Part shown: in pieces, positions 14,713 through 23,747 of the stretch
Layout: each line of letters starts with the position of its first letter
Position numbering within the stretch: the stretch's first letter is position 1
NCBI GenBank assembly: GCA_949292795.1
Contig: CASFBR010000046.1
Coordinates: 1-41,204 of the forward strand
Direction: 5' to 3'
DNA: 41,204 bases
DNA from: an uncultured Eubacteriales bacterium
GTDB taxonomy: Bacteria; Bacillota; Clostridia; Lachnospirales; Lachnospiraceae
Translations under genes and position numbers: made by a program
Notes under the pieces: generated by a model
Seen by the model: only the letters and a program-made list of their open reading frames with translations
Told to the model about the DNA's origin: nothing
The model's database searches: none

Positions 14713-16164
14713 TTACAGCCCCATCGACATAAATGCGGGCACGATCACGATAAACATCACTACACCAAGCAATACGATCATCGGGAAAAGTAGCTTTGTT
14801 CCGGCCTCCTCGCCGACCCGTTTTGCGTTTTCACGCCGGACGATCACCGCTTCCTCACCGGCTTCCGCCAGCATCCTTCCCATACCTCCGGCTCCGGTTT
14901 TGACGCTTTGTATTAAAATCGAGCAAAACTTTAAATACTGGCTCGTCCCGCACCGATGTCCGAAATGATCGTAAGCCTCCGCCTCAGTGATCCCCTGCTT
15001 CATCTCATTGGCTGCCACAATCATTTCTTCATAAACAAATCTTTTTTCACCTCCTTCTCTGAGATTTCTATGGTAATCGGAAATGATCCGAAACCATGCT
15101 GCTTTGGAGGTCATCCCCGTGCCAAGCAGGAGAACGACCTTATGAACAAACACCGGATAATCCGCAAAAAGCTGCGCATTGCGCCCTTTAAGCGCCCGGG
15201 CTGCCCGTTCATTTTCCCGGGCAAAGATCAAAGCGATCACCATACCGCCCAGCCCGAGAAGGATTTCCGGCGAGCTGTCCGGACGCTCCGACCAGGAGAC
15301 CGGCACACCCTCCACACGGTCAGGCAGCTTCATATAATCATCCCCGGCGGTCAGCTGTTCCTGGGATGCCAGCGCCTCATCAAGCGCCAGCTTAAGCTGT
15401 GTCTGTGCATCCTGCACCGCCGGTTCTACAACAATATCCACTTCACATGCCCAGGACATATCAAAATAAGAGCAGAACGCCGTAATCTGAACCGGAACAC
15501 GCTTTTCAAGCTCCTCATTTTTCACAGTTCCGTCCATGCCTACGATCAGATAGTCACTTGCCTCCCATCGCACCTGCACGGAATACTGAGGAATCTCCGA
15601 AAAAAAATCCAGTTTCCTTGTGACATGCTCCAGAGATTCATTCTCTCCCGCCACATGCTCCAGAATATAGCTCTGACACTGCGCTTTAAGAGTCTCCATC
15701 TGTTCCTCAGGCAAACGCTTTTCACCCACGACCACACAGACATCTTCACGGATGTCTCCGGCCTGTGCCGTCAGGTCGACTGTTTTGCTGCCTTCTCCCT
15801 GCCCCTGTCTTTCAATATATAGTGCATCTGTCAGCTGCCGGGAACCGCTGTCCCCGATATACAGCGCAAGAACCGCTGTGTTCACCGTTATCAGAATGAG
15901 CAGCGCATGGCTGATATTTTTCAGATAACGCTCTTCCAAAAGCTTTTCAGAATCCTCTGCGGGATAAAGCTTTAAAAAGATGTCCCGTCTTTTGGATGCC
16001 TTCTTTTTAAACAGCAGGCGGTAGATCATCAGCGATGGAGGATATAAAATCCGGTAAATCCCCCGCATATGGTAAAGCTCCCGAAGCTTTTTCCGCTGAC
16101 AGCAGGAGCACACCGCAATCCACCCTACACATACCACCAATACAATGACCGACACATAGACCAT
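14713..16164 (-). CDS. tadC: TadC-like platform protein with a large extracytoplasmic insert
   Basis: 483 aa, GGAGG 7 nt before the ATG. The C-terminal part (about 316-460) is a T2SS-F/GspF domain: RNAQLFADYPVFVHKVVLLLGTGMTSKAAW-like start, YEEMIVAANEMKQGITEAEAY, and ILIQSVKTGAGGMGRMLAEAG, with membrane helices at about 300-315 and 458-480. Two further helices are at 4-20 and 84-103. Typical TadC proteins are about 280-320 residues; the excess is residues 104-299, a hydrophilic insert between the second and third helices predicted outside the membrane. TadB and TadC form the inner-membrane platform driven by the TadA ATPase. The insert may contact other pilus parts. Confidence 0.85.
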   Translation of the reverse strand: MVYVSVIVLVVCVGWIAVCSCCQRKKLRELYHMRGIYRILYPPSLMIYRLLFKKKASKRRDIFLKLYPAEDSEKLLEERYLKNISHALLILITVNTAVLALYIGDSGSRQLTDALYIERQGQGEGSKTVDLTAQAGDIREDVCVVVGEKRLPEEQMETLKAQCQSYILEHVAGENESLEHVTRKLDFFSEIPQYSVQVRWEASDYLIVGMDGTVKNEELEKRVPVQITAFCSYFDMSWACEVDIVVEPAVQDAQTQLKLALDEALASQEQLTAGDDYMKLPDRVEGVPVSWSERPDSSPEILLGLGGMVIALIFARENERAARALKGRNAQLFADYPVFVHKVVLLLGTGMTSKAAWFRIISDYHRNLREGGEKRFVYEEMIVAANEMKQGITEAEAYDHFGHRCGTSQYLKFCSILIQSVKTGAGGMGRMLAEAGEEAVIVRRENAKRVGEEAGTKLLFPMIVLLGVVMFIVIVPAFMSMGL

Positions 16165-16198
16165 TCCAATTCCTCCACAAACCGCTGTTCATGCACAG

Positions 16199-16996
16199 CT
16201 ATACACGAATATCAAGAATTTTCATTCCCCAAAGCACCGCACCTGTATAAACACCCAGGCAAACCGACATAAATGCACCGCCAACAATATTTCCATAAAG
16301 TACGTCCATAAATCCCGGCGAAAACAGGCGCATATACAGTAAAACCGCCAGGGGCACCATAACCATGAGCCGAAACTCACTGCTTTTTGCATGGATCAGT
16401 GTGCGTATCTCATTCTCACACTCCATTTTGGCCCTGATTGTTTCCACACTGTTTTTGATTACCCCGCTCATACTTCCGCCGCCGCGCTTGGCAATGGAGA
16501 CCACCTGAGAAAAGCTCTCAATATCCTCGAGCCGGCTCCGGCGCGCAAAATCCTCCATACATGCCTCGATCGTCACATTCATATCCAGCTTCCGCCGTAT
16601 ACCTTCAAACTCCCGGACAATATCATCTTCCGCCCGCCAGCTTCGGCGCAGCTCATCGGCACTTCTGCAAAAAGCCTGCTCCAGTGTGCTTCCGGTCGAT
16701 ACAAAGGAATACAGCAGTGTGATCGCATCCTTAAACTGTTCCGCCAGTCTTTGCCGCCGCCGTGTTACAAAAGAATGTTTTTCCCGGACATACATCACCG
16801 CCAGCAACGGAATAAACAGTAAAAATACGGCCGGTGAGTTGTAAAATAAAAAACCAACTGCCGAAAGCAAAGCCACCGTGCGCAATATGATCAGCCCCCA
16901 TCCCCGGACTCCCGGCCGGTAATGATCATAATTCAGCGCCTGATTTTTCGGGCTTCGCAAAAATCCCGGTAATTTGCGCTTTACATGATGCATCAT
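16199..16996 (-). CDS. tadB: TadB-like pilus platform protein
   Basis: 265 aa from the ATG at 16996, preceded by GGAGAGGGGAG. An ATG at 17023 overlaps the tadA stop by one base and would add nine residues, but has no ribosome binding site; translational re-initiation there cannot be excluded. Two N-terminal membrane helices (about 35-65), a GspF domain (RRRQRLAEQFKDAITLLYSFVSTGSTLEQAF region, then SRLEDIESFSQVVSIAKRGGGSMSGVIKNS-like section) and two C-terminal helices fit TadB. It works with TadC as the membrane platform that couples TadA ATP hydrolysis to Flp pilin extrusion. Confidence 0.88.
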   Translation of the reverse strand: MMHHVKRKLPGFLRSPKNQALNYDHYRPGVRGWGLIILRTVALLSAVGFLFYNSPAVFLLFIPLLAVMYVREKHSFVTRRRQRLAEQFKDAITLLYSFVSTGSTLEQAFCRSADELRRSWRAEDDIVREFEGIRRKLDMNVTIEACMEDFARRSRLEDIESFSQVVSIAKRGGGSMSGVIKNSVETIRAKMECENEIRTLIHAKSSEFRLMVMVPLAVLLYMRLFSPGFMDVLYGNIVGGAFMSVCLGVYTGAVLWGMKILDIRV

Positions 16997-17022
16997 CTTC
17001 TCCCCTCTCCTGATTTTTTCCA

Positions 17023-18306
17023 TCAGTCTGCCGGCAATCCGGCAGCCAGCAGCTTCTGAACATTTTTCAAAGAATTTCCTGTCGGCTTAAGGCGTCCCAT
17101 CACTTTTGCCGTATCCGGATGCCACAGCCCCTTGCCCTGCTTTGCAAGCACCGTGTACGTTCCGCTTTCCCGTACAAGCGGTTCTTCCTCAAACTTATAG
17201 AGCGGATTATAGATAATCTCCCCATGGTCATAGCCTTCGATCTCCGTCACCTCCAGCACCTTGCGCGTCTTATCCCGAAGCCGTCCAAGATGGATGACAA
17301 TATCCAGCGCCGATGCAATCTGCTGGCGCACCGCCTCCAGCGGTATATCCGTCCCCATCAGCACCATCGTCTCCAGCCGGGCCATCATATCCCGGACCGA
17401 ATTACCGTGACCGGTAGACAGGCTGCCATCATGGCCGGTGTTCATCGCCGACAGCATGTCGATTGCCTCCGGTCCGCGCACCTCTCCCACAAGCAGCCGG
17501 TCCGGACGCATTCTCAGAGCCGATCGGATCAGATCGCGTATGGAAATCTCATGGGCACCGTCCGCATCCGCATTCCGCGCTTCAAGGCGCACCAGATTTT
17601 CGATGCCCCGTATCTGAAGCTCCGCCGAATCCTCAATGGTAATCACCCGCTCATCGGGCGGGATATAACCGGCAAGGGCATTGAGCATCGTCGTCTTTCC
17701 CGAACCGGTAGAGCCGGAAATAAAAATATTGTAGCCGGCAAACACAAGCTTTTCTAAAAAGCCGGCCACCTCAAGGCTTAAAGAGCCCCAGCGTACGAGC
17801 CGGTCCATCGTCACTGCTTCCGCTGAAAACTTCCGTATCGTTAAGATCGGGCCGTCGATCGCCACCGGCCTCAATACGACATTCACACGGGAACCGTCCT
17901 CCAGCCGGGCATCCACAATCGGCGAGGCTTCATTGACCTGACGGTTTGAGCGGGACACGATCTGCTGGATCACATCTTCGAGCTTCTCTGTGGACTCAAA
18001 ACGCTTATGCCACGGATAAAGCCGGCCGCCCTTTTCGTAAAAGATTGCTCCGCTGCCGTTCACCATGATTTCCGTAATCTCCCGGTCATCAAGAAGCTCC
18101 TGAAGCAGATCCAGCCTTCGGATTGCGTTAAACAGCTCCTGCTTTAAGGTCAGACGTGTCACAATACTCATGTATGTTTCCTGGCTCTTACTCTGTATCC
18201 TCGATTCGATAATGTGCATGATCTCCTCGTCCGAATACTGGCGCTGAGGCGGCATCGCCTCCATGATCTCCGCACGAAGCCCCTTCTTTATCTCATAATA
18301 ATCCAT
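17023..18306 (-). CDS. cpaF: TadA/CpaF-family pilus assembly ATPase
   Basis: 427 aa from the ATG at 18306 (GGGAGG nearby); a longer frame to 18363 starts without a ribosome binding site and contains a repeated MGCNxF peptide, so it is unlikely. All secretion-ATPase motifs are present: Walker A GSTGSGKT (198-205), Asp box [10 protein letters not shown] (221-230), Walker B LLVGEVRG (271-278) and His box [13 protein letters not shown] (291-303). The N-terminal domain carries the usual TEIMVNG motif. It forms a cytoplasmic hexamer that powers Flp pilus extension or secretion. It lies between the TadZ-like gene and tadB, as in other Tad loci. Confidence 0.95.
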   Translation of the reverse strand: MDYYEIKKGLRAEIMEAMPPQRQYSDEEIMHIIESRIQSKSQETYMSIVTRLTLKQELFNAIRRLDLLQELLDDREITEIMVNGSGAIFYEKGGRLYPWHKRFESTEKLEDVIQQIVSRSNRQVNEASPIVDARLEDGSRVNVVLRPVAIDGPILTIRKFSAEAVTMDRLVRWGSLSLEVAGFLEKLVFAGYNIFISGSTGSGKTTMLNALAGYIPPDERVITIEDSAELQIRGIENLVRLEARNADADGAHEISIRDLIRSALRMRPDRLLVGEVRGPEAIDMLSAMNTGHDGSLSTGHGNSVRDMMARLETMVLMGTDIPLEAVRQQIASALDIVIHLGRLRDKTRKVLEVTEIEGYDHGEIIYNPLYKFEEEPLVRESGTYTVLAKQGKGLWHPDTAKVMGRLKPTGNSLKNVQKLLAAGLPAD

Positions 18307-18352
18307 CCTGTGTTCCTCCCTCGATATAAATCCGTTACATCCCATAAAGCTG

Positions 18353-19384
18353 TTACACCCCATCCGGTTTTGTCAGCACTGCAAGCTGAATTTTGTCAGC
18401 AATGGCCTGACGCCCCATAAACGTCAGCGTATCCTTAAAGCTATGGCAGACCGCTTCATCCTCCGGCAACGCCGGCATATAAATCTCTGAACACAGCTCC
18501 AGCAGGCACAGTCCCGGTACAGCGCTGCCAAAGCTGAGCACGATCACATCATAGCGCCCCGATTTTAATACATGATCCAGCCAGAAATACCATTCCTCCG
18601 CCCCGATCTCCTCCAGGTCATACGGGCAGGCTGCCGGCGGTATCACATCAAGACTGCCTTCTCTGGAAATACATTTCTCCGGAAAAAGCTGTGCAAGGAG
18701 CTCTTTGTCCGAAGCCTCTGACCGGTCGTCCCGGCGCATCACATCCTTGATTGCAAAGATCAGATCGGACAGACCCGAACCATGGCCGCCGCCAAACAAA
18801 AATTCTTCGAGACTTAAATACAGCCCCCGCTCTTTGTCTGAAAGCCTCCGGGCTTCGCTCCATGCATAATCTCTCTGAAGCCGCTTATTCTCCGGGGAAT
18901 ATACCCCGATCAGGCGTCCTGCACAGTTCCTGGCCTTTTCCGGCTGTATGAGAAAATCTCCCCGGGCCGCGCACACATTCAAAAGATGCTCATAAATCTT
19001 CCCGGCCGGCTGATACTTACCGATCAGGTCGATACATTCCCCGTCCCATCCGCAGTTCCCGCTGCCGGGCCCGTAACTGCCTGCGTTTTTTCCGGTATAG
19101 CCGGAGTCTATATCGGATGTTTTGGAAAGCGTGCCTCCCTCATCAAGAAAAACAATGCTTGTCCGGACTCTGTCATGCCAGTGGCCAAGCGCACTGTGAA
19201 CCGCGCCAAAACAGGCCGAGCTGATCAGAAGCACTCCCGGCGGCTCATCCTCCTGGGCCAGCGCTTCAACACTTGTGTATGTCCGCACAATAAACGGCGA
19301 ATATTCCCGGTGGCGGATATAGCTGTCCATCCGGCGCATGTAGGCTGCATCCGGGTCACACAAATACAATAAAATATTCCTCAC
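18353..19384 (-). CDS. TadZ/CpaE-like protein without a Walker A motif
   Basis: 343 aa from a GTG at 19384 that overlaps the preceding peptidase stop (GTGA); GAGGGGGAG stands upstream. Residues 1-85 look like an atypical receiver domain (ILLYLCDPDAAYMRRMDSYI, then VLLISSACFG, TSIVFLDEGG). The following half should be a MinD/ParA-type ATPase. At the expected P-loop the sequence is LIGVYSPENKRLQRDYAWSEARR (in outline, residues 158-180): the IGVYSP strand is kept but the GKT/S is absent. Later strands (RYDVIVLSFGSAVPG, LAVLTKPDG) are retained. TadZ localises the Tad machine to a cell site. This copy probably does so without ATP binding, and could pair with an active homologue elsewhere. Confidence 0.75.
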   Translation of the reverse strand: MRNILLYLCDPDAAYMRRMDSYIRHREYSPFIVRTYTSVEALAQEDEPPGVLLISSACFGAVHSALGHWHDRVRTSIVFLDEGGTLSKTSDIDSGYTGKNAGSYGPGSGNCGWDGECIDLIGKYQPAGKIYEHLLNVCAARGDFLIQPEKARNCAGRLIGVYSPENKRLQRDYAWSEARRLSDKERGLYLSLEEFLFGGGHGSGLSDLIFAIKDVMRRDDRSEASDKELLAQLFPEKCISREGSLDVIPPAACPYDLEEIGAEEWYFWLDHVLKSGRYDVIVLSFGSAVPGLCLLELCSEIYMPALPEDEAVCHSFKDTLTFMGRQAIADKIQLAVLTKPDGV

Positions 19385-19908
19385 ACTACTCCCCCTCGCG
19401 CTATCAGATATGCACATACGCCTATGGCGATACATAGTGAAAAATGAACCGTTTCTCCCCGTTGTGGATTTTTTAGGCTGTAATATGGTTGTATACAATG
19501 CCTGGATTTTATCTGGATAATATAGTGAAAAAAGAAATGAAAACGCTTTAGAAAATTGCGATGCTTTATCATCAGAGTAATAGATAGCGCAGCGCCGGCA
19601 AATGCGGCGGCAGCCAGAGAAAATAAGCTTCCTCTCCATCCGGTAAAGGCCCCGGCGGCCATCAACAGCTTAATATCGCCCGCTCCGAGCATGGACAAGC
19701 CATACAGCGGAAGCAGCAAAATAAAAGGAATTAAAAAACCGGCAAAGGCATCTGCCAGTCCAAAAAGGCGGGTCAGATAAAAGTTCAGCCCTGCGCCTGC
19801 GGCTGTTCCGAAAATAATCAGCCCATTGGGAATCCTCCAGGCATCAAAATCCAGCCAGACCGCCGCGGACAGCACTGCCAAAATAAGACCGTCCATAAAA
19901 AGCTGCAA
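19381..19908 (-). CDS. A24 prepilin peptidase opening the Tad operon
   Basis: About 175 aa from a TTG at 19908, which has GGAGG 7 nt upstream; the first ATG (19896) would be 19 nt from that site. A longer frame to 20088 runs through the promoter and is rejected. Catalytic aspartates are in AVWLDFDAWRIPNG and in the GxGD motif MLGAGDIKLLMAAG, with further membrane helices between. The C-terminal 50 residues (FHFFFHYIIQIKSRH and onward, then VHFSLCIAIGVCAYLI) form an extra tail and one more helix. It cuts class III leaders of Flp pilin and TadE-like proteins. It lies first in the transcript, followed by TadZ with a 4-bp overlap. Confidence 0.85.
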   Translation of the reverse strand: MQLFMDGLILAVLSAAVWLDFDAWRIPNGLIIFGTAAGAGLNFYLTRLFGLADAFAGFLIPFILLLPLYGLSMLGAGDIKLLMAAGAFTGWRGSLFSLAAAAFAGAALSITLMIKHRNFLKRFHFFFHYIIQIKSRHCIQPYYSLKNPQRGETVHFSLCIAIGVCAYLIARGGVV

Positions 19909-19947
19909 TCCATCACCTCCATATGCTCTTTCATTGGATGTAACCTG

Positions 19948-19976
19948 ATTATATACTTTCCAAAATCCATTGTAAA
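19948..19976 (-). promoter_or_regulatory. Promoter of the Tad pilus operon
   Basis: TTTACA (19976-19971), a 17-bp spacer, TATAAT (19953-19948) on the minus strand, giving a short leader of about 33 nt to the TTG start. The spacer 20089-20138 upstream has nothing I recognise. Confidence 0.7.
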
Positions 19977-20138
19977 CCCCGGAGAGCCACAACCTTTCGA
20001 CCGTTTCCGACGGCCTCAGACAGCAAAAACGATAAACCTTCGCTGCCACAACAGTATTGTCGAAAATTTCCCGGACAAAGCCTTCCATTTACAGGCTTCC
20101 CGCGCCAGGCGCGTTCCGCTGTCCGGAATTTTTTCAGC

Positions 20139-20272
20139 GAGCGTATAGGGGAAGCATCCCCTATACGCTCCTCGCGATACCCCGCTCATCTCGTGGCATT
20201 GCCACTCGATGACCGTTGCCCGTCGGATGCCCGCTCGTGCAAGCACGGCGGGTCACCCTCCGGGCGTATCGC
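20139..20272. other. Highly structured intergenic segment (possible ncRNA or repeat element)
   Basis: A 13-bp perfect stem GAGCGTATAGGGG / CCCCTATACGCTC (20139-20151, 20158-20170, loop AAGCAT) is followed by an outer pairing GCGATAC (20174-20180) with GTATCGC (20266-20272). Between these arms lie two more hairpins (a CGTGGC-ATT-GCCAC stem; a CCCGC-CGTGC / GCACG-GCGGG stem). The result resembles a branched RNA or a complex palindromic element. It lies between glgB and the Tad promoter and contains no credible ORF. Confidence 0.5.
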
Positions 20273-20274
20273 AC

Positions 20275-20305
20275 AAAAAGACGCTGCTGCCGGTCGGCAG
20301 CAGCG
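20275..20305 (-). terminator. Terminator of the tetR-GH13-glgB operon
   Basis: CGCTGCTGCCG / CGGCAGCAGCG (20282-20292, 20295-20305), an 11-bp perfect stem, followed on the minus strand by TCTTTTT. It lies 8 nt after the glgB stop. Confidence 0.88.
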
Positions 20306-20312
20306 CACAGTT

Positions 20313-22298
20313 TTATTTTTCGGGCACATATTTTTTGCAGCCTAATTTTTTGCGCACAATCTTTGTCCCAGCTCTCAGGCGGTTCCGGATCGGCTTTACA
20401 TAGTCAAATTCAAAGGCCACAACGCCATAGGCCGGCACATCAAAAACAAGGGAATAATCTTTAAAATCCCACGGAGTTCCCGATGCCTTGATGGTCGTCA
20501 GGCCAAAGCGTCCGCTGCCGCCAAATTCCGGGGCATCACTTGTAAATATCTGACGATATTCTCCCGGACAAAGCGCGCCCACACGATGCTTTTCATAAAC
20601 CACCGGCGAAAAGTTAAAGTGGAACAGCAGACAGCGCTTTTTATCTTTTGTCATACGGCAGAAGGTGAGCATGTTATGCTCCGCGTCCGCGCCGTTGATC
20701 CACTCAAAACCGCCCTCCTCGCAATCCATTTCATACAGAGCCGGATGCCCTTTGTACAGATGGAGCAGCGCCTTCATGTAATCATTAATCTGCCGGTTGG
20801 CCGGCTCATGATCCAGAAGGAACCAGTCTAAGCTGCGCTCCTCGCTCCATTCACGGAACTGGGCAAAATCCTGCCCCATAAACAGCAGTTTTTTGCCGGG
20901 GTGTGCCATCATCAGCCCGTAAGCAGCCCTGAGATTTCCAAATTTATCCGGCAGTTCTCCGGGCATTTTATTGATCATCGAGCATTTCAGATGAACAACC
21001 TCGTCATGCGAAAGCACAAGGATAAAGTTTTCACTGAACGCATAGCTGAAGCTGAACGTCAGCTCGTTTTGGTGGTATTGTCTAAAATACGGGTCTGTTT
21101 TCATATATTCCAGGAAATCGTGCATCCAGCCCATATTCCATTTATAGGTAAAACCAAGGCCTCCGTCCTCGGGCGGCCTTGAAACCTTTGGAAAAGCCGT
21201 GGATTCCTCGGCGATCACCACCGCACCCGGGTCGCGGCGTTTGATAATGGAATTAAGGTGCTTAAGAAACTCGATCGCCTCGTAATTTTTATTGCCTCCG
21301 TCCTTATTCGGCAGCCACTCGCCGTCCTGGCGTCCATAATCCAGGTAGAGCATGGAGGCTACCGCATCTACGCGCAGGCCGTCCACATGGAACTTTTCAA
21401 TCCAAAATAACGCATTTGCTACAAGGAAATTCTTCACCTGAGGACGTTCGTAATTAAAAATATACGTTCCCCAGTGCGCATGTTCTCCCCGTCTCGGATC
21501 CGGATGCTCATAGACCGCTTCTCCGTCGAAACGCCCAAGGCCATGTGCATCCTTCGGGAAATGGGCCGGCACCCAGTCCAGGATTACGCCGATCCCGTGC
21601 TGATGCAGATAATCAACCATATACATGAAATCCTGCGCGCTTCCATACCGGCTCGTAGGCGCGTAATATCCCGTCACCTGATAACCCCAGGATCCGTCAA
21701 ACGGATGCTCGGCGATTCCCATCAGCTCGACGTGCGTATATCCCATGTAGTTTACATAATCCGCAAGCTCCGGCGCCAGGTCGCGATATGTCCTGAAACC
21801 GCAGTTTGCTCCTGTTTCATCCTTTTTCCAGGAGCCCAGATGGACTTCATAAATGGACATGGGCCGTTCCAGAGTATTGCTGTTTTTCTTATCCTCCTGC
21901 CAGGGCTCATCATTCCATTCAAAACCCGAAATATCGGCCACCACGGAGGCCGTTTCCGGCCGGAGCTGGGCTTCGTTTCCGTAGGGGTCTGCTTTAAATA
22001 AAATGTCGCCGTCCTTTGTCTCGATTGCAAATTTATACAGATCGCCCACTTTAACGCCCGGTATAAAACCATCATAAACGCCGGAGGTTTTTATCTGCGT
22101 CAGTGCATCCTCGCCGGCCGTCCACTCATTAAAATCGCCGACCACGCTGACAGCTTTGGCATTGGGCGCCCAGACGGCAAAGTATACGCCATCCTCGCCT
22201 TTTTCCTTCGCCGGATGTGCACCCATTTTATTATAAATTTCATAATGCGTTCCGGCACTGAATAAATAAATATCCAAATCTGTTATTTTATTAACCAT
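20313..22298 (-). CDS. glgB: 1,4-alpha-glucan branching enzyme (GH13)
   Basis: 661 aa, GAGGAGG before ATG. It creates alpha-1,6 branches in glycogen-like polymer. An N-terminal CBM48 domain (about 30-120, VYFAVWAPNAKAVSVVGDFNEW) precedes the GH13 barrel with MSIYEVHLGSW, HPFDGSWGYQVTGYYAPTSRYG, nucleophile D311 (DGLRVDAVASM), acid/base E364 (VIAEEST) and D432 (LSHDEVVH), then the C-terminal beta domain. The GxYAPTSRYG and DAVASMLY motifs are specific for branching enzymes. Length fits the shorter Gram-positive group. It is the last gene in an operon with a TetR regulator and another GH13 enzyme; glycogen synthase and ADP-glucose genes are not nearby. Confidence 0.95.
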   Translation of the reverse strand: MVNKITDLDIYLFSAGTHYEIYNKMGAHPAKEKGEDGVYFAVWAPNAKAVSVVGDFNEWTAGEDALTQIKTSGVYDGFIPGVKVGDLYKFAIETKDGDILFKADPYGNEAQLRPETASVVADISGFEWNDEPWQEDKKNSNTLERPMSIYEVHLGSWKKDETGANCGFRTYRDLAPELADYVNYMGYTHVELMGIAEHPFDGSWGYQVTGYYAPTSRYGSAQDFMYMVDYLHQHGIGVILDWVPAHFPKDAHGLGRFDGEAVYEHPDPRRGEHAHWGTYIFNYERPQVKNFLVANALFWIEKFHVDGLRVDAVASMLYLDYGRQDGEWLPNKDGGNKNYEAIEFLKHLNSIIKRRDPGAVVIAEESTAFPKVSRPPEDGGLGFTYKWNMGWMHDFLEYMKTDPYFRQYHQNELTFSFSYAFSENFILVLSHDEVVHLKCSMINKMPGELPDKFGNLRAAYGLMMAHPGKKLLFMGQDFAQFREWSEERSLDWFLLDHEPANRQINDYMKALLHLYKGHPALYEMDCEEGGFEWINGADAEHNMLTFCRMTKDKKRCLLFHFNFSPVVYEKHRVGALCPGEYRQIFTSDAPEFGGSGRFGLTTIKASGTPWDFKDYSLVFDVPAYGVVAFEFDYVKPIRNRLRAGTKIVRKKLGCKKYVPEK

Positions 22299-22324
22299 AA
22301 TTTACCTCCTCACGCGGCAGGCGC

Positions 22325-23671
22325 TCATTCCAGCCGCAGCACCATTGCGTCGTTGGCCTCAAGCGTTACATCCAGGCCGCCGTCTGAAAGCTCCACCGGG
22401 GTATCGGTCAGAAGATTGATACATTTTGAGCCGGCAAAAGGCAGGCGGATATGCAGTCTTGCCTCCTGTTCGTCATTGTTCAGAAGCGTGATGCACGCCT
22501 TGCCCTCATAAACCCGGGCATAAGCATACTGACGGTTGGTCAGCAAAAGCTCGACCTGCTCCCCGAACACAAGCTCCGGGCACTGTGTATGAATATGGGC
22601 CAGCTTTGTAATAAACGCTTCCAGTTCTTCATTTGGCCCTTTAAAGGTTTTTAAGTCAATGGCCGGACGAAGTCCGTCATCGCTGCCGTTTTCCTTATGC
22701 CCTTCAATTCCCCACTCAGAACCGTAGTAAATCGATGGAATACCGATCGTTGTAAACAAAAAGGCATAGACCGGGAAGAGATTGCGCTTATTTTCCAGCT
22801 TATTGTAAATGCGGTCGACATCGTGATTATCGACAAAATTATACAGCCGCGCGTCCTTGCAGATGCCATAGTTTTTATCGTAAAGCCGCCGGATGGAATG
22901 GGCCATTTCAAAATAATTATGGGAATTATGCGCGGAATAAATACCTTTATGCAGCTCATAATTGGTCACTGAATGAAGCGTCTCGTTATTCGCCCAGCGG
23001 CCGTAGTCTCCGTGAATCACCTCGCCCATGAGCCAAAATTCCGGCTTCACCTCATCTGCCACTCGGCGCAGACGGCGCATAAAATCAAAATCCAGAACAT
23101 CGGCACAATCCAGACGGATGCCGTCAATATCAAACGTTTCTACCCAGAAGCGCACCACGTCTAAAAGATAATCCTTAACCGCGGGATTGCCCATGTTCAG
23201 CTTTGGGAGCTGCGGGTAACCGTGCCATGATTCATAGGAAAAATCATCACCCAGAGGGCTGTGTCCGCCAAAATTTACCCAGCAGTACCAATCCTTTCCC
23301 CAGGAATTTTCCCTCTGCTCCATAAGATTCTTAAATGCGAAAAAGTCACGGCCTGTATGATTGAAAACGCCGTCCACTACAACGCGGATGCCGGCTTCGT
23401 GGCATGCTCTGACCCATGCGGTAAAATCCTCGTTCGTTCCGAGGCGCCCGTCAACCTTTTTATAATCGGTCGTATCATAGCCATGCGTCGCGGATTCAAA
23501 CAGCGGCCCGATATAAACCGCCGTACACCCCAGTTCTTTCATATGCGGGATCCAAAGGTCAAGCTGCCTGAAGCCGCTGCCCTTTCCCTGATAGTCATTC
23601 TCATGCGGTGCTCCGCATAAACCAAGCGGGTAAATATGATAAAACACCGCGCTGTCATACCATGCTGCCAT
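22325..23671 (-). CDS. GH13 alpha-glucosidase/amylase-type enzyme
   Basis: 448 aa with GGGAGG before the ATG, intracellular (no signal peptide). The barrel motifs are complete: VVVDGVFNHTG (region I), GIRLDCADVL with nucleophile D188 (region II), WLMGEVIHGDY with acid/base E217 (region III) and FVDNHDVDR with D284 (region IV). A C-terminal beta domain closes the protein. Lack of an N-terminal starch-binding domain and the short length point to a maltodextrin-acting glucosidase, cyclomaltodextrinase or amylase rather than a branching enzyme. Exact specificity cannot be read. It is located 26 bp upstream of glgB, suggesting coupled trimming and branching of storage glucan or use of imported maltodextrin. 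Confidence 0.9.
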   Translation of the reverse strand: MAAWYDSAVFYHIYPLGLCGAPHENDYQGKGSGFRQLDLWIPHMKELGCTAVYIGPLFESATHGYDTTDYKKVDGRLGTNEDFTAWVRACHEAGIRVVVDGVFNHTGRDFFAFKNLMEQRENSWGKDWYCWVNFGGHSPLGDDFSYESWHGYPQLPKLNMGNPAVKDYLLDVVRFWVETFDIDGIRLDCADVLDFDFMRRLRRVADEVKPEFWLMGEVIHGDYGRWANNETLHSVTNYELHKGIYSAHNSHNYFEMAHSIRRLYDKNYGICKDARLYNFVDNHDVDRIYNKLENKRNLFPVYAFLFTTIGIPSIYYGSEWGIEGHKENGSDDGLRPAIDLKTFKGPNEELEAFITKLAHIHTQCPELVFGEQVELLLTNRQYAYARVYEGKACITLLNNDEQEARLHIRLPFAGSKCINLLTDTPVELSDGGLDVTLEANDAMVLRLE

Positions 23672-23747
23672 CTAAAAAACCTCCCTGATCTTAACCATTT
23701 TTATGGGCCGCGCTGCAAATACGCAGCTTCGGCAAGGCACCGGCGAT

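Noticed and set aside
14956-15822. 288-codon plus-strand frame opposite tadC
   Set aside because: No ribosome binding site, His/Arg/Leu-rich composition typical of antisense frames, and it lies entirely inside a well-supported gene.
20016-20464. Small ORFs in the glgB-Tad spacer
   Set aside because: They run across the hairpins and terminator, have no ribosome binding sites and no family resemblance.
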